DNA from: Epiperipatus broadwayi
Taxonomy: Eukaryota; Onychophora; Udeonychophora; Euonychophora; Peripatidae
Direction: 5' to 3'
Assembly (NCBI GenBank): GCA_028023455.1
Contig: JAQFVV010000283.1
Coordinates: forward strand, 682,001-746,000
Length of the DNA stretch: 64,000 nucleotides
This document shows, piece by piece, positions 63,097-64,000 of this stretch. The position numbers were made by a program, and so were the translations under genes. The first letter of the stretch is position 1; each line of letters begins with the position of its first letter. The notes beneath the pieces are model-generated. The model saw only the letters and a list, made by a program, of their open reading frames with translations. It searched no databases and had not been told where the DNA came from.

Positions 63097-63127
<31 letters not shown>

Positions 63128-63300
63128 CAGCAGCATCAGTAGTAGTAGTAGTATTGTCAAGTGATGAAAAAACAATGTTCATATGACTTATGTAGAATGA
63201 TTACAAGGGACCAATAGTAATAACAGTAAGTGATAGCAATAGTAGTAATAGGTAGAAGCCAATGACAAATCTAGTGTTCTTATAAATAGCATTTTTTCAG
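62300..63300. repeat. Degenerate ~110-130-bp tandem array rich in TAG/AGT triplets
   Basis: Phrases recur in order about seven to nine times: (t)gtagaatggttacaaga, then cagtagtagtaatagtaag-type triplets, then taccatcaaaccaatgaca, then atcctaatgttctt. The triplet part has expanded in places (gtagtagtag near 63100-63155). Not coding. Confidence 0.75.
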
Positions 63301-64000
63301 AATAACTAATTTTAGCTTACTTATTGTTAGTCTTCTTTTTGCCCTTTACAAATAATATTTTGTAGTGTAATGTTTTTAAATTTGTACTTTAAGTGAAAGT
63401 TCAGGTACAATCTCACCAAGTATTCAAATGTTTGCTTTCTTTCTTTCCATAGTATTCTCAATGTCTTTGCCACTATTCTCAAGGTCTTGCCAACACTATT
63501 CTTTTACTTTATACATAGACACATTGTATTGATTTTGACAATTACTGTAAACAACCAACAGCTGTTAATAACACTGAGAACATATTACTATTTTTGAAGT
63601 AATAATCTTTATATGTGCATACTATAGGAATCTTTTACCAGTCACATTTTTAGTTCACAAACTTGTAAATAATATCCCTCATATCAGTCTACTAACCAAA
63701 TAAAAAATAACATTTTTTCATCTGTTTAGTAGATGGTACAAGAGGATTTATTCTAAGTTTGTTAAAATGACTAAAAAGTCTGTCTTCTAAAGGATTTTTA
63801 TAATATGCACATAGGAAGATTATTATTTAGAAATATTATCATATGTTCTCTGCACCATATATTTAATAATCATAGATTGTTTACAGAGTTGTTAAAATTA
63901 ATAGAATCTATATGTGCATTATCATCTAAAACTGTAAGCTTGTTAGACCAAAACTGTGTTTAAGAGTACAGTATAAAATAACTAATGTAATGTTTAACCA
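63301..64000. other. Non-coding interval
   Basis: AT-rich sequence without a supported gene or element. Confidence 0.5.

Overview
The window is AT-rich, non-coding-dominated DNA from a eukaryote, almost certainly an animal. It carries two LTR retrotransposons, a solo LTR, an RTE-type LINE, a second non-LTR family, Penelope-like elements with a GIY-YIG endonuclease, foldback elements and many simple repeats. I found no convincing host exon, rRNA, intact tRNA or CRISPR array. The taxon cannot be fixed from the sequence; AT-rich invertebrates (cnidarian, flatworm, mollusc, arthropod) all fit.

Layout. 1-10 kb: decayed minus-strand copies of one LINE family (955-2470, 6770-8455, 8461-9690), separated by degenerate short repeats. 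10.4-16.5 kb: an LTR element with 1.79-kb LTRs, a broken gag-like frame and no pol (non-autonomous). 16.5-28.5 kb: no genes; an RTE 3' fragment, two copies of a dispersed repeat, a 349-bp foldback and an 80-bp near-perfect palindrome. 28.5-30.1 kb: a solo-LTR-like unit with a TATA box. 30.43-45.26 kb: a 14.8-kb Ty3/gypsy-type element with exceptionally long 4.3-kb LTRs, a long coiled-coil Gag and a PR-RT-RNaseH-IN Pol broken by two frameshifts. 45.4-51.0 kb: two Penelope-like fragments head to head as a giant inverted repeat; a nearly full-length RTE (3.27 kb, minus strand) sits inside the right-hand copy. 51-64 kb: no genes; a nested foldback, a ~40-bp minisatellite, RTE fragments (one with a 5' inversion typical of twin priming) and a degenerate TAG-rich tandem array.

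How the parts relate. The three LTR elements all lie in (AT)n tracts, which suggests a shared integration preference. The order of events can be read from nesting: the Penelope palindrome formed first, then the RTE inserted into it. The LTRs of the gypsy element differ at only about 25 positions by my visual count, so it inserted recently. The sequence is a record of repeated retroelement insertion rather than a gene neighbourhood. The most notable items are the gypsy element with its giant LTRs and a possible RNA structure at the gag/pol junction, the Penelope palindrome, and the twin-primed RTE copy.
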